A DNA stretch of 27,229 bases, taken from NCBI GenBank assembly GCA_023449855.1, contig JAEXHR010000305.1:1-27229 (forward strand), read 5' to 3'. Within the stretch, counting starts at the first letter, position 1; every line of letters begins with the position of its first letter. Below, piece after piece: positions 14,317 to 21,905 of this stretch. This stretch comes from Pseudomonadota bacterium. Its GTDB lineage: Bacteria; Pseudomonadota; Alphaproteobacteria; Rhizobiales; Xanthobacteraceae. The notes beneath the pieces are model-generated. The model ran no database searches, was not told the DNA's origin, and was given only the letters and a program-made list of their open reading frames with translations. A program made the translations under genes and the position numbers.

Positions 14317-15464
14317 TGACCCGCATCCTCACGCCGCTGGTGAGCGCGATCGCCCTTTTCGCTGCCGCGCCCGCCTTTGCCCAGGATCATTCAATGCACG
14401 GCATGCCCGGCATGGCGCCGCCGGGCGAGGTGCCGCCGGCGCAGGAGAAGAAGAAGGACAAGGCCGCCGCCAGGCCGCGCGCTCAGACACCAGCGCCAGA
14501 CGCCACCTCGGCGATGGACCATTCGCAGCACCAGGCCAGTCCTGTGCCGCAGGGAGATGCGGCCGGTCAGCCGCAACCCGCGTCTCCCGCGATGCCGGAC
14601 ATGCCGGGCATGGACCACTCCCAGCATCAGGACGGCGCGATGCCGGACATGCCCGGGATGGACCATTCGCAGCATGGCCAGACCGCCATGCCCGGCATGC
14701 AAATGACCGGCACGGCGCTTCCGGCCGGCAATGCGCCCCCGCCGCCTCCCCCCAGCGACCACTTCGCCGATCGTGATTTTCCCGGCGCCGAGATGGCGCG
14801 CTCACGCGACATCATGATGAAGGACAGCGGCGGCAACAATTTCGGGCAGGTGCTGCTCAACCTGTTCGAGTATCAAGCGCATAGCGGTCGCGATGGCTAT
14901 CGCTGGGATGGCGAAGGCTTTTACGGCGGCGATATCAACCGGCTCTGGCTCAAGAGCGAGGGCGAAGGCGAGTTCGGCCGCGGCATCGACAGCGCGGAGG
15001 TGCAGGTGCTCTATAGCCGGGCCATCGACCCCTATTTCAATCTTCAGGGCGGTATCCGCCAGGACTTCGGCCGCGGGCCCGACCGCACTTACGCGACGGT
15101 CGGCGTCGAGGGCCTGGCTCCCGGCATGTTCGAAGTCGAAGGCGCGCTGTTCCTCTCGACCAAGGGCGATGTTCTGGGCCGGGTCGAGGGCTATTACGAC
15201 CAGCGCATTACCCAGCGCCTGATCTTGCAGCCGCGCGCCGAGGTCAATTTCGCCGCGCAGGATATTCCGGAGAACGACATCGGTTCGGGGCTGGTCAACA
15301 TAGAGCTCGGCGCGCGCCTGCGCTATGAGTTCAGCCGCCAGTTCGCACCCTATATCGGCGTCTCTTATCTGCGCAAAGCCGGCGACACGGCGCGGCTGTC
15401 GAGGCTTGCCGGCGAGGACGTCCATGCGACCAGCTTCGTCGCCGGCGTTCGCTTCTGGTTTTAG
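14316..15464 (+). CDS. copB: Outer-membrane copper resistance protein CopB/PcoB
   Basis: A 382-residue protein with a signal peptide (1-22, PAFA|QDHS). A low-complexity Met/His/Pro-rich region follows (about 23-150) with repeated MPDMPGMDHSQH units. The C-terminal beta-barrel domain (about 165-382) carries family blocks QVLLNLFEYQ, WDGEGFYGGDINRLWLKSEGEGEFG and a final aromatic residue (FWF), usual for outer-membrane insertion. CopB/PcoB works with the multicopper oxidase in periplasmic copper sequestration or export. The ATG at 14316 overlaps the oxidase TAA. The longer open frame starting upstream inside the oxidase gene has no signal peptide and is not the protein. Confidence 0.93.
   Translation: MTRILTPLVSAIALFAAAPAFAQDHSMHGMPGMAPPGEVPPAQEKKKDKAAARPRAQTPAPDATSAMDHSQHQASPVPQGDAAGQPQPASPAMPDMPGMDHSQHQDGAMPDMPGMDHSQHGQTAMPGMQMTGTALPAGNAPPPPPPSDHFADRDFPGAEMARSRDIMMKDSGGNNFGQVLLNLFEYQAHSGRDGYRWDGEGFYGGDINRLWLKSEGEGEFGRGIDSAEVQVLYSRAIDPYFNLQGGIRQDFGRGPDRTYATVGVEGLAPGMFEVEGALFLSTKGDVLGRVEGYYDQRITQRLILQPRAEVNFAAQDIPENDIGSGLVNIELGARLRYEFSRQFAPYIGVSYLRKAGDTARLSRLAGEDVHATSFVAGVRFWF
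14591..14686 (+). repeat. Two tandem 48-nt units encoding MPDMPGMDHSQH in copB
   Basis: Two adjacent copies begin at 14591 and 14639 with a 48-nt period. Each encodes a 16-residue Met/His-rich unit (A-MPDMPGMDHSQH plus three variable residues). A partial third unit (AMDHSQHQ) lies upstream. The copies differ at synonymous sites, so the duplication is not very recent. Confidence 0.85.
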
Positions 15465-15554
15465 CATCAGGACGGCTGATGGCGGGGGCGAACAGGAGAG
15501 CGGGGCGTTACACTCATACCAAGGTCGGCCGGCGCCGAGCGAAGGAGATACGCC

Positions 15555-16028
15555 ATGGACCATTCGTCCCACATGAACACCCGGAAGATGGGCGCCTATT
15601 GGAGCCTTGCCGTTCAGACCGTCATCAGCGGCGTCATCATGTATCTGGTGATGTTCGTCATGATCGACGGGCTCGACAGCTTCTACAACAACCTCAACAT
15701 GCTCTACATGACGCTGATGATGGTCGCGCCGATGGTGGTGCTGATGATCGTCGCCATGCGGCACATGTTCGCGTCGAAAGCCGCCAACATCGCGCTGATC
15801 GCCGCGTCGCTGGTCGCCTTCTTCGGCAGCTTTGCGCTCATCCGCACCCAGACCACGATCGGCGACACGGCCTTTCTGCGCTCGATGATCCCGCATCATT
15901 CCGGGGCGATCCTGATGTGCCAGGAAGCAAAGCTCAGCGATCCGGAAGTCATCCGGCTTTGCGAAGCGATCAAGCGCTCGCAGCGGCAGGAAATCGACGA
16001 GATGAAGGCCATACTCGCGCGGCGCTGA
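15555..16028 (+). CDS. DUF305 domain membrane protein
   Basis: A 157-residue protein. Three transmembrane segments (about 15-38, 48-67, 76-95) precede a short C-terminal DUF305 domain with FLRSMIPHHSGAILMCQEA and EIDEMKAIL. The paired His and the Met/Cys residues of this block are conserved in DUF305 proteins, many of which sit in copper loci. A clear ribosome site (AAGGAG, 7 nt before ATG) fixes the start. It follows copB by 90 nt on the same strand and is probably the last gene of the oxidase operon. Copper binding is suspected for the family. Confidence 0.88.
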   Translation: MDHSSHMNTRKMGAYWSLAVQTVISGVIMYLVMFVMIDGLDSFYNNLNMLYMTLMMVAPMVVLMIVAMRHMFASKAANIALIAASLVAFFGSFALIRTQTTIGDTAFLRSMIPHHSGAILMCQEAKLSDPEVIRLCEAIKRSQRQEIDEMKAILARR

Positions 16029-16031
16029 GTG

Positions 16032-16060
16032 GCACGGTCGGGCTACGCCCGGATCCGTGC
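16032..16060 (+). terminator. Strong hairpin between DUF305 and fixL
   Basis: GCACGG (16032-16037) pairs with CCGTGC (16055-16060), and CGGGC (16039-16043) pairs with GCCCG (16047-16051) around a TAC loop. This gives about 11 GC-rich pairs with a small internal mismatch. No T-run follows, so it is not a canonical intrinsic terminator. It may still end or attenuate the copper transcript before fixLJ. Confidence 0.45.
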
Positions 16061-16087
16061 GCCCGGCCAGGCCCGTGAGCCGGGACG

Positions 16088-17623
16088 ATGGTCGACACGA
16101 GGCGCGGGCCGGACGAGATTGCCAGCGACGTAGCGCGGCTTGCGCCGCTGTTCCTGCGACAGGCTGGCGGCCACGTCCTGACGCTGCTCGATCCTGCCGG
16201 GATCGTGCTGAGCTATAATGAAGAAGGCGAGCGTGCCGAATGCTGGCCCCTCGATCGCGTCCTGGGACAGCCCCATGACCTGTTCTACCCGCCCGACGAG
16301 ATTGCGGCCGGCCGCCCGTGCGCAGACCTGGCGGCCGCCCTTCACGAAGGCACGCTGGAGCGCGAAGCGTGGCGGGTCTGCGAGAACGGCGCGGAATATC
16401 TCGCGCGCCTGACGATCAGCGCCCTGTTCGAAGGCGACGCACATCGAGGCTTTGCCTGCATCAGTCGCGATGTCACCGACGAGGCGGCGGTCCGGGCGTC
16501 AATCGAGACCCGCGAGCAGCATCTCCAGTCGATCCTGGCGACCGTCCCCGATGCGATGATCATCATCGACGAGACCGGCGCCATCACGTCGTTCAGCGCG
16601 GCCGCCCAACGCCTGTTCGGCTATTCGGAAACCGAGCTCGTCGGCCGCAACGTCTCCTGCCTGATGCCCCAGCCCGATCGCGACCGGCACGACGAATATA
16701 TCGCGCATTATCTCCAGACCGGCGAGCGCCGGATCATCGGCCTCGGCCGCGTCGTGGTCGGCCAGCGCCGCGACGGCTCGACCTTCCCGATGCAGCTGTC
16801 GGTTGGCGAGGCCGGTGAAGACGGGCAGCGGTTGTTCACCGGCTTCATCCGGGATCTCACCGCCAAGGAGCAGGATGAGCTCAGGCTCAAGGAACTGCAG
16901 GCAGAGCTGGTCCATGTCTCCCGGCTGAGCGCGATGGGCACGATGGCCTCGACCCTCGCGCATGAGCTCAACCAGCCGCTTGCCGCGGTCGCGCTCTATC
17001 TCGAGACGATCCGCGACATGCTCGACGAGCGGGACGACGAACCCTTCGTGTCGCTACGGTCGGTGATGGATGATGCGGCACAGGAAACGCTGCGGGCCGG
17101 CCATATCGTCCGGCGCCTGCGCGATTTCGTCGCCCGCGGCGAGGTCGACAAGAGCCTCCACGAGCTGCCGCGGGTCATCGCCGAGGCGAGCCAGCTCGCG
17201 CTGGTCGACGCCCGCGAGCGCGGCATCCGCAGCTTCTTTGCAGTCGATCCCGCCGCGACGCCGGTCCTCGTCGACAGGGTGCAGATCCAGCAGGTGCTGG
17301 TCAACCTGATGCGCAATGCCATCGAGGCGATGGCGGCGTGTCCGGTTCGCGACCTCAAGGTGGCGACCAGGTTGCGCCCTGACGGGCTGATCGAGGTGAC
17401 CGTGGCGGATACCGGCCCCGGCATCGCCGACGAGGTCCGGGAGCAGCTCTTCACGGCGTTCAAGTCGACAAAGGCCGACGGCATGGGCCTCGGCCTTTCG
17501 ATCTGCCGGCCCATCATCGAAGCGCATGGGGGCCGTATCTGGATGGAGCGCCCCGTCCGCGGCGGCGCGCGCTTTCATTTTACCTTGATCCATGCGCGGG
17601 CGGAGGAGGAACATGGGGGATAG
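16088..17623 (+). CDS. fixL: FixL-type heme-PAS oxygen-sensing histidine kinase
   Basis: A 511-residue soluble kinase without transmembrane segments. A first PAS domain covers about 25-130 and a second, heme-type PAS about 143-258. The second holds RHDEYIAHYLQTGERRIIGLGR. H201 matches the proximal heme ligand of FixL (H200 in Bradyrhizobium) and R221 the distal Arg220, at exactly the same 20-residue spacing. Then come the HisKA block ELVHVSRLSAMGTMASTLAHELNQPLAA (split here across 274-301, phospho-acceptor H292) and the ATPase domain with N (NLMRNAIEAM), DTGPG and GMGLGLSI motifs. The fixJ start lies within its 3' end. Family role: oxygen-controlled phosphorylation of FixJ. Placement directly behind copper genes is unusual. 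Confidence 0.92.
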   Translation: MVDTRRGPDEIASDVARLAPLFLRQAGGHVLTLLDPAGIVLSYNEEGERAECWPLDRVLGQPHDLFYPPDEIAAGRPCADLAAALHEGTLEREAWRVCENGAEYLARLTISALFEGDAHRGFACISRDVTDEAAVRASIETREQHLQSILATVPDAMIIIDETGAITSFSAAAQRLFGYSETELVGRNVSCLMPQPDRDRHDEYIAHYLQTGERRIIGLGRVVVGQRRDGSTFPMQLSVGEAGEDGQRLFTGFIRDLTAKEQDELRLKELQAELVHVSRLSAMGTMASTLAHELNQPLAAVALYLETIRDMLDERDDEPFVSLRSVMDDAAQETLRAGHIVRRLRDFVARGEVDKSLHELPRVIAEASQLALVDARERGIRSFFAVDPAATPVLVDRVQIQQVLVNLMRNAIEAMAACPVRDLKVATRLRPDGLIEVTVADTGPGIADEVREQLFTAFKSTKADGMGLGLSICRPIIEAHGGRIWMERPVRGGARFHFTLIHARAEEEHGG

Positions 17624-18236
17624 ACGCGTCATCCATCTGGTCGACGACGAGGAGAGCATCCGCAAGGCGGCGAGCTTTGCGCTCAAGACCGCGGGCTACG
17701 ACGTCGTGACCTATGCCTCGGGCGTGGAGTTTCTCAAGGAGGCGAAGTCGGCGGCCGTCGGCTGCGTCATCCTCGACGTGCGCATGCCCGAGATGGACGG
17801 TCTCGAGGTTCAGGCCGCCATGGCAGCACGCGGGGTCAATATGCCGGTCATCGTCCTGACCGGCCATGGCGACGTGTCGGTTGCGGTGCAGGCCATGAAA
17901 GGCGGCGCGGTCGACTTTCTCGAGAAGCCCTTCGAGAAAGCCGCCCTGCTCGGCGCCGTCAGCCGCGCGTTCGCGCGTCTCGACGATGTCGACTTTCGCA
18001 CTCTGGAAACCTCTGAAGCCGGCGTGCGGGTCGCTGCACTGACGCCCCGGGAGCGTGAAGTGCTGGAAGGGCTGGCGAACGGCCTGCCCAATAAGACGAT
18101 CGCCTATGACCTGGGCTGTTCATCGCGAACGGTCGAGGTCCATCGCGCGAGCCTGATGGCCAAGCTCGAGGTCCGCAATTTGTCCGAAGCCCTGCGGATC
18201 GCCTTTGCCGCGGGCATGGGCCGCAAGCCGAAGTGA
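17613..18236 (+). CDS. fixJ: FixJ response regulator
   Basis: A 207-residue protein with an N-terminal receiver (VDDEES, phospho-acceptor Asp in VILDVRMPEMDG, LTGHGD, FLEKPFEK) and a LuxR-type HTH (LTPREREVLEGLANGLPNKTIAYDLGCSSRTVEVHRASLMAKL). ATG 17613 was chosen because GGAGGAGGA lies just upstream at 17602-17610; a frame seven codons longer exists. It overlaps fixL by 11 nt, so the pair is co-translated. It is the cognate partner of FixL by position and sequence. The orphan regulator at 5779 is a paralogue. Confidence 0.92.
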   Translation: MGDRRVIHLVDDEESIRKAASFALKTAGYDVVTYASGVEFLKEAKSAAVGCVILDVRMPEMDGLEVQAAMAARGVNMPVIVLTGHGDVSVAVQAMKGGAVDFLEKPFEKAALLGAVSRAFARLDDVDFRTLETSEAGVRVAALTPREREVLEGLANGLPNKTIAYDLGCSSRTVEVHRASLMAKLEVRNLSEALRIAFAAGMGRKPK

Positions 18237-18245
18237 CTGCGACCT

Positions 18246-18253
18246 CTACGTAG
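18246..18253. promoter_or_regulatory. CTACGTAG palindrome before the stand-alone receiver gene
   Basis: A perfect 8-bp palindrome in the 36-nt gap between fixJ and the next receiver gene. TACGTA cores occur in rhizobial FixJ binding sites as I recall them, so a FixJ site is possible. An 8-mer is weak evidence on its own. Confidence 0.25.
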
Positions 18254-18272
18254 CGACGGGACGAGGCGCGAT

Positions 18273-18725
18273 ATGCGATCGATGGTGCAATCGTCACACG
18301 GGTGTCCGCTTCTCGCAATGCCATCGGTCCGTTCCACTCAGCATGATGGCAGATACACCATCCTCGTCTCCGACGACGATCCCGGCGTGCGGCGTGGCCT
18401 CCAGCTGCTGCTGAGATCGCGCGGCTATGCCGTGTGGGGATATACGACCGGCCACGCGCTGTTGGCCGACCCCCGCGCGAAGGAGGCAGACTGCGTCATC
18501 CTCGACTATCGCATGCCCGACATCGACGGATTCGCGATGCTGCGTCACCTTCGCGAGATCGGATGGTCGGGACGCGCCATCATGATCTCAGGCTTTCACG
18601 ACACGCTGCTGGCCTGGCGGGCCGCCGAGGCGGGCTTCGATCACGTTCTCGCAAAGCCTTTGATCGGCAGGGCTTTGCTCGATGCGTTGGACCGGCACCG
18701 CGCCGAGGTTCTGCGAAAGCATTGA
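18273..18725 (+). CDS. Single-domain (receiver-only) response regulator
   Basis: A 150-residue protein made of one receiver domain: acidic SDDD (33-36), phospho-acceptor D78 (VILDYRMPDIDG) and K128 (VLAKP). The usual Thr is Ser (MISG). There is no DNA-binding or enzymatic output domain. ATG 18273 has GGACGAGG 6-7 nt upstream; an internal ATG at 18318 is possible, since the first 26 residues are not part of the receiver. It follows fixLJ on the same strand. Possible roles are a phosphate sink for FixL, as in FixL-linked single-domain regulators of other alphaproteobacteria, or a regulator acting by protein contact. The role is inference. Confidence 0.82.
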   Translation: MRSMVQSSHGCPLLAMPSVRSTQHDGRYTILVSDDDPGVRRGLQLLLRSRGYAVWGYTTGHALLADPRAKEADCVILDYRMPDIDGFAMLRHLREIGWSGRAIMISGFHDTLLAWRAAEAGFDHVLAKPLIGRALLDALDRHRAEVLRKH

Positions 18726-18787
18726 GTTATGGCGGCCGGCCCCCGGCAGCCTCAGCCCGGCGCGATGTGGAAAGCCAATCTGCGCCG

Positions 18788-19300
18788 TCAAAGCCAGTGG
18801 CTACGTTTGAACCGGATGTAGAGCCCAATGCAGACCGCAGCGATGACGCCGAGGATGACGAAATATCCCCATTGCGTCTTCAGTTCGGGCATATTCTCGA
18901 AATTCATGCCGTAGATTCCGGCAATCGCGGTAGGCACCGCGAGGATCGCATCCCGGGCGGCAAGCTAACGGGTGATCGCACCTTGGCGCTGCTGTTCGAG
19001 CAGGTGACTCGCCTCGAACACCGAGATCAGGATGTCGCGGATGCCGGTGATGGCGCTCTCAACCCTGAGCATGTGATCGTCGAGCTTCGAAATCTGGTGG
19101 CCGTTGTCGGCACCTTCCATGGCAAGCGGATGAAGGCCGTAATTCCCGGCGATGTCGGCAAGTTCTGTTTCGCTGGGCTGGGACATTTTGATCCACACGA
19201 AGTCATCCTTGCCGACGTGCTCGCACGCCGGATCGATCAGGGTCGCCGGCCGTAGCCGTTTGCCATTGTGACAAAGAACGGCGGCGGCGACCGGAAGCCG
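18788..19300 (-). pseudogene. CorA-type magnesium/cobalt transporter remnant
   Basis: Reading the minus strand from about 19300: a CorA-like N-terminal part (RPATLIDPACEHVGKDDFVWIKMSQPSETELADIAGNYGLHPLAMEGA, here split) is followed within about 25 residues by the end of the long helix (RDILISVFEASHLLEQQRQGAITR). A TAG then stands where Gln would be expected. The frame continues after the stop through LAARDAILAVPTAIAGIYGMNFENMPEL and the second transmembrane helix to SHWL and TGA at 18788-18790. So most of the cytoplasmic domain is deleted and a nonsense codon precedes the pore helix. The GMN motif of CorA is still readable. Non-functional with high probability. Confidence 0.82.
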
Positions 19301-19700
19301 TGTGCCTCGCCTATTGAGACGCGCGCACAAACACTCGTCATTCTTCAAGCCCAATCGCAGGAAGAAGAAGGCGGCGCGCAGCAATTCGAGCGAGAGCTTA
19401 TAGAAAATGCGGCGGAGCGTTGGGTTTCGCAGAAGGCCGCTCCCGTTCATGACGCGCGTGGCTGGGCGGCGCGCTGCCACATCAAGGGCACGCGACTGCG
19501 AAGGTCTGCGCACCCTTGATTGGCGACCGCGAGGGTTTTCCTCTCTTGCGATGGTACCAAGCGATTGCCCGTGTGGCGCCTCTGCAATCGTGTCGGATGA
19601 CTATACCTAAGTATCGGATAACGGCGCTGACGACAGGGTTGCCGGGCCCCGGTGAGGCGCGTCGCACCGCGCGGAGACGAAAGCTGGAAGACGGAAAAGC
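19301..19700. other. 400 nt with no recognisable gene
   Basis: No frame on either strand resembles a known protein to me. An open minus-strand frame continues upstream from the CorA remnant to 19513, but its extra residues look unlike CorA. The stretch contains TATACCTAAGTATC at 19602-19615, a near copy of the palindrome at 21577. It may be the scar of the deletion that damaged corA. Confidence 0.5.
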
Positions 19701-20531
19701 TCAACTGTCGAAAGCGACCGAGCGCGCGAGCGCTTCCTGGGACTGCAGAAAGGCGAGCCGCGATTGCAGCGCCGCCTGGACAACGCCGAAAGCGTCACCC
19801 CCCAGAGTCACGCGCAGCGGCGGATGGTCGCTGGTTGCGACATCAACGATCGCTTGCGCGATCTTTTGCGGGTCGAGCGTGTAGAGCTCGTTTCCGGCGG
19901 TCTCGAACATCTTGCGGATATGGCCGGCGGGCGTATCGCGATACGCGGCGATCTCGCTGGCGAATTGCAGATTGTGGCTGAAGCTGGTGCGCGCCCCGCC
20001 CGGCTCGATCAGTGTCACGAACAGGTTGAAGGGTTCAAGCTCCTGGCGGAGGCATTCGCTGAAGCCCTCCAGGCCCCATTTGGCCACATGATAGAGACTG
20101 CTCGTCGGAAGCGAGCCCTGACCACTAGCGCTGGAGATCTGGATGATCCGGCCGCTCCCGCGCAGCCGCATGGCGGGGACAAAGGCGCGGGTGATGTGGA
20201 TGGGCGCCATGAGATTGAGCGCGATCTGGCCTTCGACCTCGGCGTCCGACATCTCTTCGGTGGCGCCGATCACGCCGCCGCCGGCGTTGTTGACCAGAAT
20301 ATCGACGGGTCGACGCGCCTGCGCCCGGGCCACGACCGCAGCAATATCGTCCTTGACCGTGACGTCGAGCGCTTCGACGCGCAGCTGGCTCGGATATTTC
20401 GCCGCGAGATCATCGAGGCTTTCGGGCTTGCGGGCCGTCGCGGTAAGGTCGTCGCCAGCGGCCAGGATCAGTTCGGCCAGATGGCGGCCGATACCGCTGG
20501 ACGCGCCCGTGAGAAACCAGTGATTGGACAT
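19701..20531 (-). CDS. Short-chain dehydrogenase/reductase (SDR)
   Basis: A 276-residue classical SDR: TGASSGIG nucleotide motif (8-15), NNAG (81-84), catalytic S (ISSASGQG, about 133-136), Y147 and K151 (YHVAK). LIEPGGARTSF follows the active site. The length, slightly over the classical 250, is normal for the NAD(P)-dependent oxidoreductases that use this extended C-terminus. The substrate is unknown. It is divergent from a TetR-family gene with a dyad operator between them, so it is very likely the TetR target. There is no evident link to copper. Confidence 0.93.
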   Translation of the reverse strand: MSNHWFLTGASSGIGRHLAELILAAGDDLTATARKPESLDDLAAKYPSQLRVEALDVTVKDDIAAVVARAQARRPVDILVNNAGGGVIGATEEMSDAEVEGQIALNLMAPIHITRAFVPAMRLRGSGRIIQISSASGQGSLPTSSLYHVAKWGLEGFSECLRQELEPFNLFVTLIEPGGARTSFSHNLQFASEIAAYRDTPAGHIRKMFETAGNELYTLDPQKIAQAIVDVATSDHPPLRVTLGGDAFGVVQAALQSRLAFLQSQEALARSVAFDS

Positions 20532-20546
20532 ATGTTACTCCATATA

Positions 20547-20564
20547 TTACCAACTGGTAGGTAA
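20547..20564. promoter_or_regulatory. TetR-type dyad operator between SDR and TetR genes
   Basis: TTACC (20547-20551) and GGTAA (20560-20564) form an 18-bp dyad, with a nested TACCA-AC-TGGTA (20548-20559). It lies in the 69-nt divergent gap, 16 nt from the SDR start codon. Position and symmetry suit autoregulatory TetR repression of both genes. Confidence 0.65.
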
Positions 20565-20600
20565 CTTGAAACCTGGAATGCGTCAATGCTTGGAGGTGTG

Positions 20601-21167
20601 ATGAAGCAACGAACCCGGCGGAATGCCGCACAGAGCCGCGAGACGCTCCTGGCTGCAGCGACCGAGGAGTTCGCGTCCCATGGGCTGGCGGGCGCGCGGA
20701 TCGACCGGATTGCGCAGGCGGCGGGTATCAGCAAGCCGATGCTCTACACCTATTTCGGGGACAAGGAGGCGCTCTTCGATGCCGCGCTGACGCAGGAAGT
20801 GATGGACGCGGCGCAGGCCGATCGCTTCGATCCCAATGATCTTGAGGGTTATGCGGGGCGCACCTATGTCTTGCTGGTCGAACGCCCGCGCCTGTGGAGG
20901 CTGCTGACCTGGCATCATTTGGAGCGTGGCCAGGATGTTCTGATGCTCCCGGCCGGCGAGGTCCTTCTCGGGGAGAAGCTGGACGGGATCGCAGCGGCGC
21001 AGGCCGAGGGGCGGATCGTCGCCGACTTCACGCCCCTGGATGTCGTCCGGCTTGTCGCCGCCCTCACCCAGCTCTGGTGCATGACCGGAGCTGCACGCGA
21101 CGCTGCCGAGCACGCGGCGCGCCGGGCGACGATCATGCGGGCGGTGGGGCGACTGCTGCGCGTGTGA
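20601..21167 (+). CDS. TetR/AcrR family transcriptional regulator
   Basis: A 188-residue TetR-type repressor. The N-terminal HTH (SRETLLAAATEEFASHGLAGARIDRIAQAAGISKPMLYTYFGDKEALFDAAL) spans about 10-60; the ligand/dimer domain is C-terminal. ATG 20601 has GGAGGTG immediately upstream, so it is preferred to ATG 20586. It is divergent from the SDR gene with a dyad between them. It probably represses itself and the SDR and responds to a small molecule related to the SDR substrate, which is unknown. Confidence 0.9.
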   Translation: MKQRTRRNAAQSRETLLAAATEEFASHGLAGARIDRIAQAAGISKPMLYTYFGDKEALFDAALTQEVMDAAQADRFDPNDLEGYAGRTYVLLVERPRLWRLLTWHHLERGQDVLMLPAGEVLLGEKLDGIAAAQAEGRIVADFTPLDVVRLVAALTQLWCMTGAARDAAEHAARRATIMRAVGRLLRV

Positions 21168-21576
21168 TCGTGCGAGGCGCGAGCTGCACGCCCGCGCGCC
21201 GACCGGGACACAGCAAGCATTTTTCGCAACCTGCCGTACTGCCCAGCGGCAAAATCAGGGCGGCTCATGCACAAGCCGGCCCGTCGGCTCCGCGGATGCG
21301 ATCGACGTTCGAGGACTGCGCCGCCACTGCCGAACCGGATTGGATCATCGCCAAGTGACCCAGTGGCTGCGCGACGATCTCAGGTCGCCGGACTCGTCGC
21401 ACGACGTTTCGTCAGGAGTCGTTTCATCTGCCTCAAAAGGCGAACCTGCGGCTCAATCCGGAAGAAGGCGCGACACATCCAGGAAACGAGGATCAAATGC
21501 GGTCCGCATCGGTATTACTTTCCCTGGCGCGTGCAAGCTCAGCAAAGGACTAATGTTCCCGGAGCATCTCTAGCGC

Positions 21577-21590
21577 TATACCTAGGTATA
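21577..21590. promoter_or_regulatory. Perfect 14-bp palindrome TATACCTAGGTATA
   Basis: A perfect 14-bp palindrome in non-coding DNA. A 12/14 match (TATACCTAAGTATC) lies at 19602-19615, also non-coding, on the other side of the SDR/TetR pair. It could be an operator for a LuxR- or GntR-type regulator. No binding protein is assigned. Confidence 0.4.
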
Positions 21591-21754
21591 TCACGCCGAC
21601 ACCAATAACATGTGATCATGCCGCTTCGCATTCTTGCCGGCCAAATGTCCCGATCATCAAATCGAAGCGTGCGAGGCTGTATTACGATATGATATTCTAT
21701 CTCCTATCTCAGCAGCTTTGCAAATGAGCGCTCGCAAAAATATCTCTTCAGTCA

Positions 21755-21782
21755 TGAGGGTTCGACGTCTGGCGTGCGTATT
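21755..21782 (+). promoter_or_regulatory. ECF-type promoter, copy 4 (TonB receptor operon)
   Basis: TGAGGG (21755-21760), a 16-nt spacer, then CGTATT (21777-21782) preceded by GTG. Words and spacing are the same as in the three copies around the CnrYXH-like operon. It lies 123 nt before the receptor start codon, giving a leader of roughly 115 nt. Confidence 0.62.
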
Positions 21783-21844
21783 ATAGCTATATCTATATCT
21801 AAATTTCACGAGAATAAGGTATTGGAAAAACAGGAAAAATACTG

Positions 21845-21860
21845 TTGACCTGTATATACA
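21845..21860 (+). promoter_or_regulatory. TTGACC element with adjacent GntR/HutC-type operator
   Basis: TTGACC (21845-21850) is directly followed by the perfect palindrome TGTATATACA (21851-21860), which contains the GT-N-TA-N-AC core of GntR/HutC operators. A -10 at normal spacing is weak (around 21868). The operator would lie inside the promoter spacer, an arrangement suited to repression. A partial copy of the palindrome precedes the HutC-like regulator gene. Confidence 0.55.
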
Positions 21861-21905
21861 ACTGATGTTGTCTGTGGCTGTTCTAAAGCGTCAGGGGGAT
21901 TGCAC

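Larger units (their letters stand above)
21168..21905. other. 738-nt non-coding region with the receptor promoters
   Basis: I find no credible gene here. The first 450 nt are GC-rich without recognisable protein. The last 280 nt are markedly AT-rich and carry a perfect 14-bp palindrome (21577-21590), an ECF-type promoter (21755-21782) and a TTGACC element with a TGTATATACA operator (21845-21860). The TonB receptor follows. It is long for a simple intergenic region, so a small RNA or a decayed gene is possible but not evident. Confidence 0.5.

Noticed and set aside
14802..15899. A 365-codon minus-strand open frame
   Set aside because: Antisense to copB and DUF305, His/Asp/Glu-rich without any recognisable domain.
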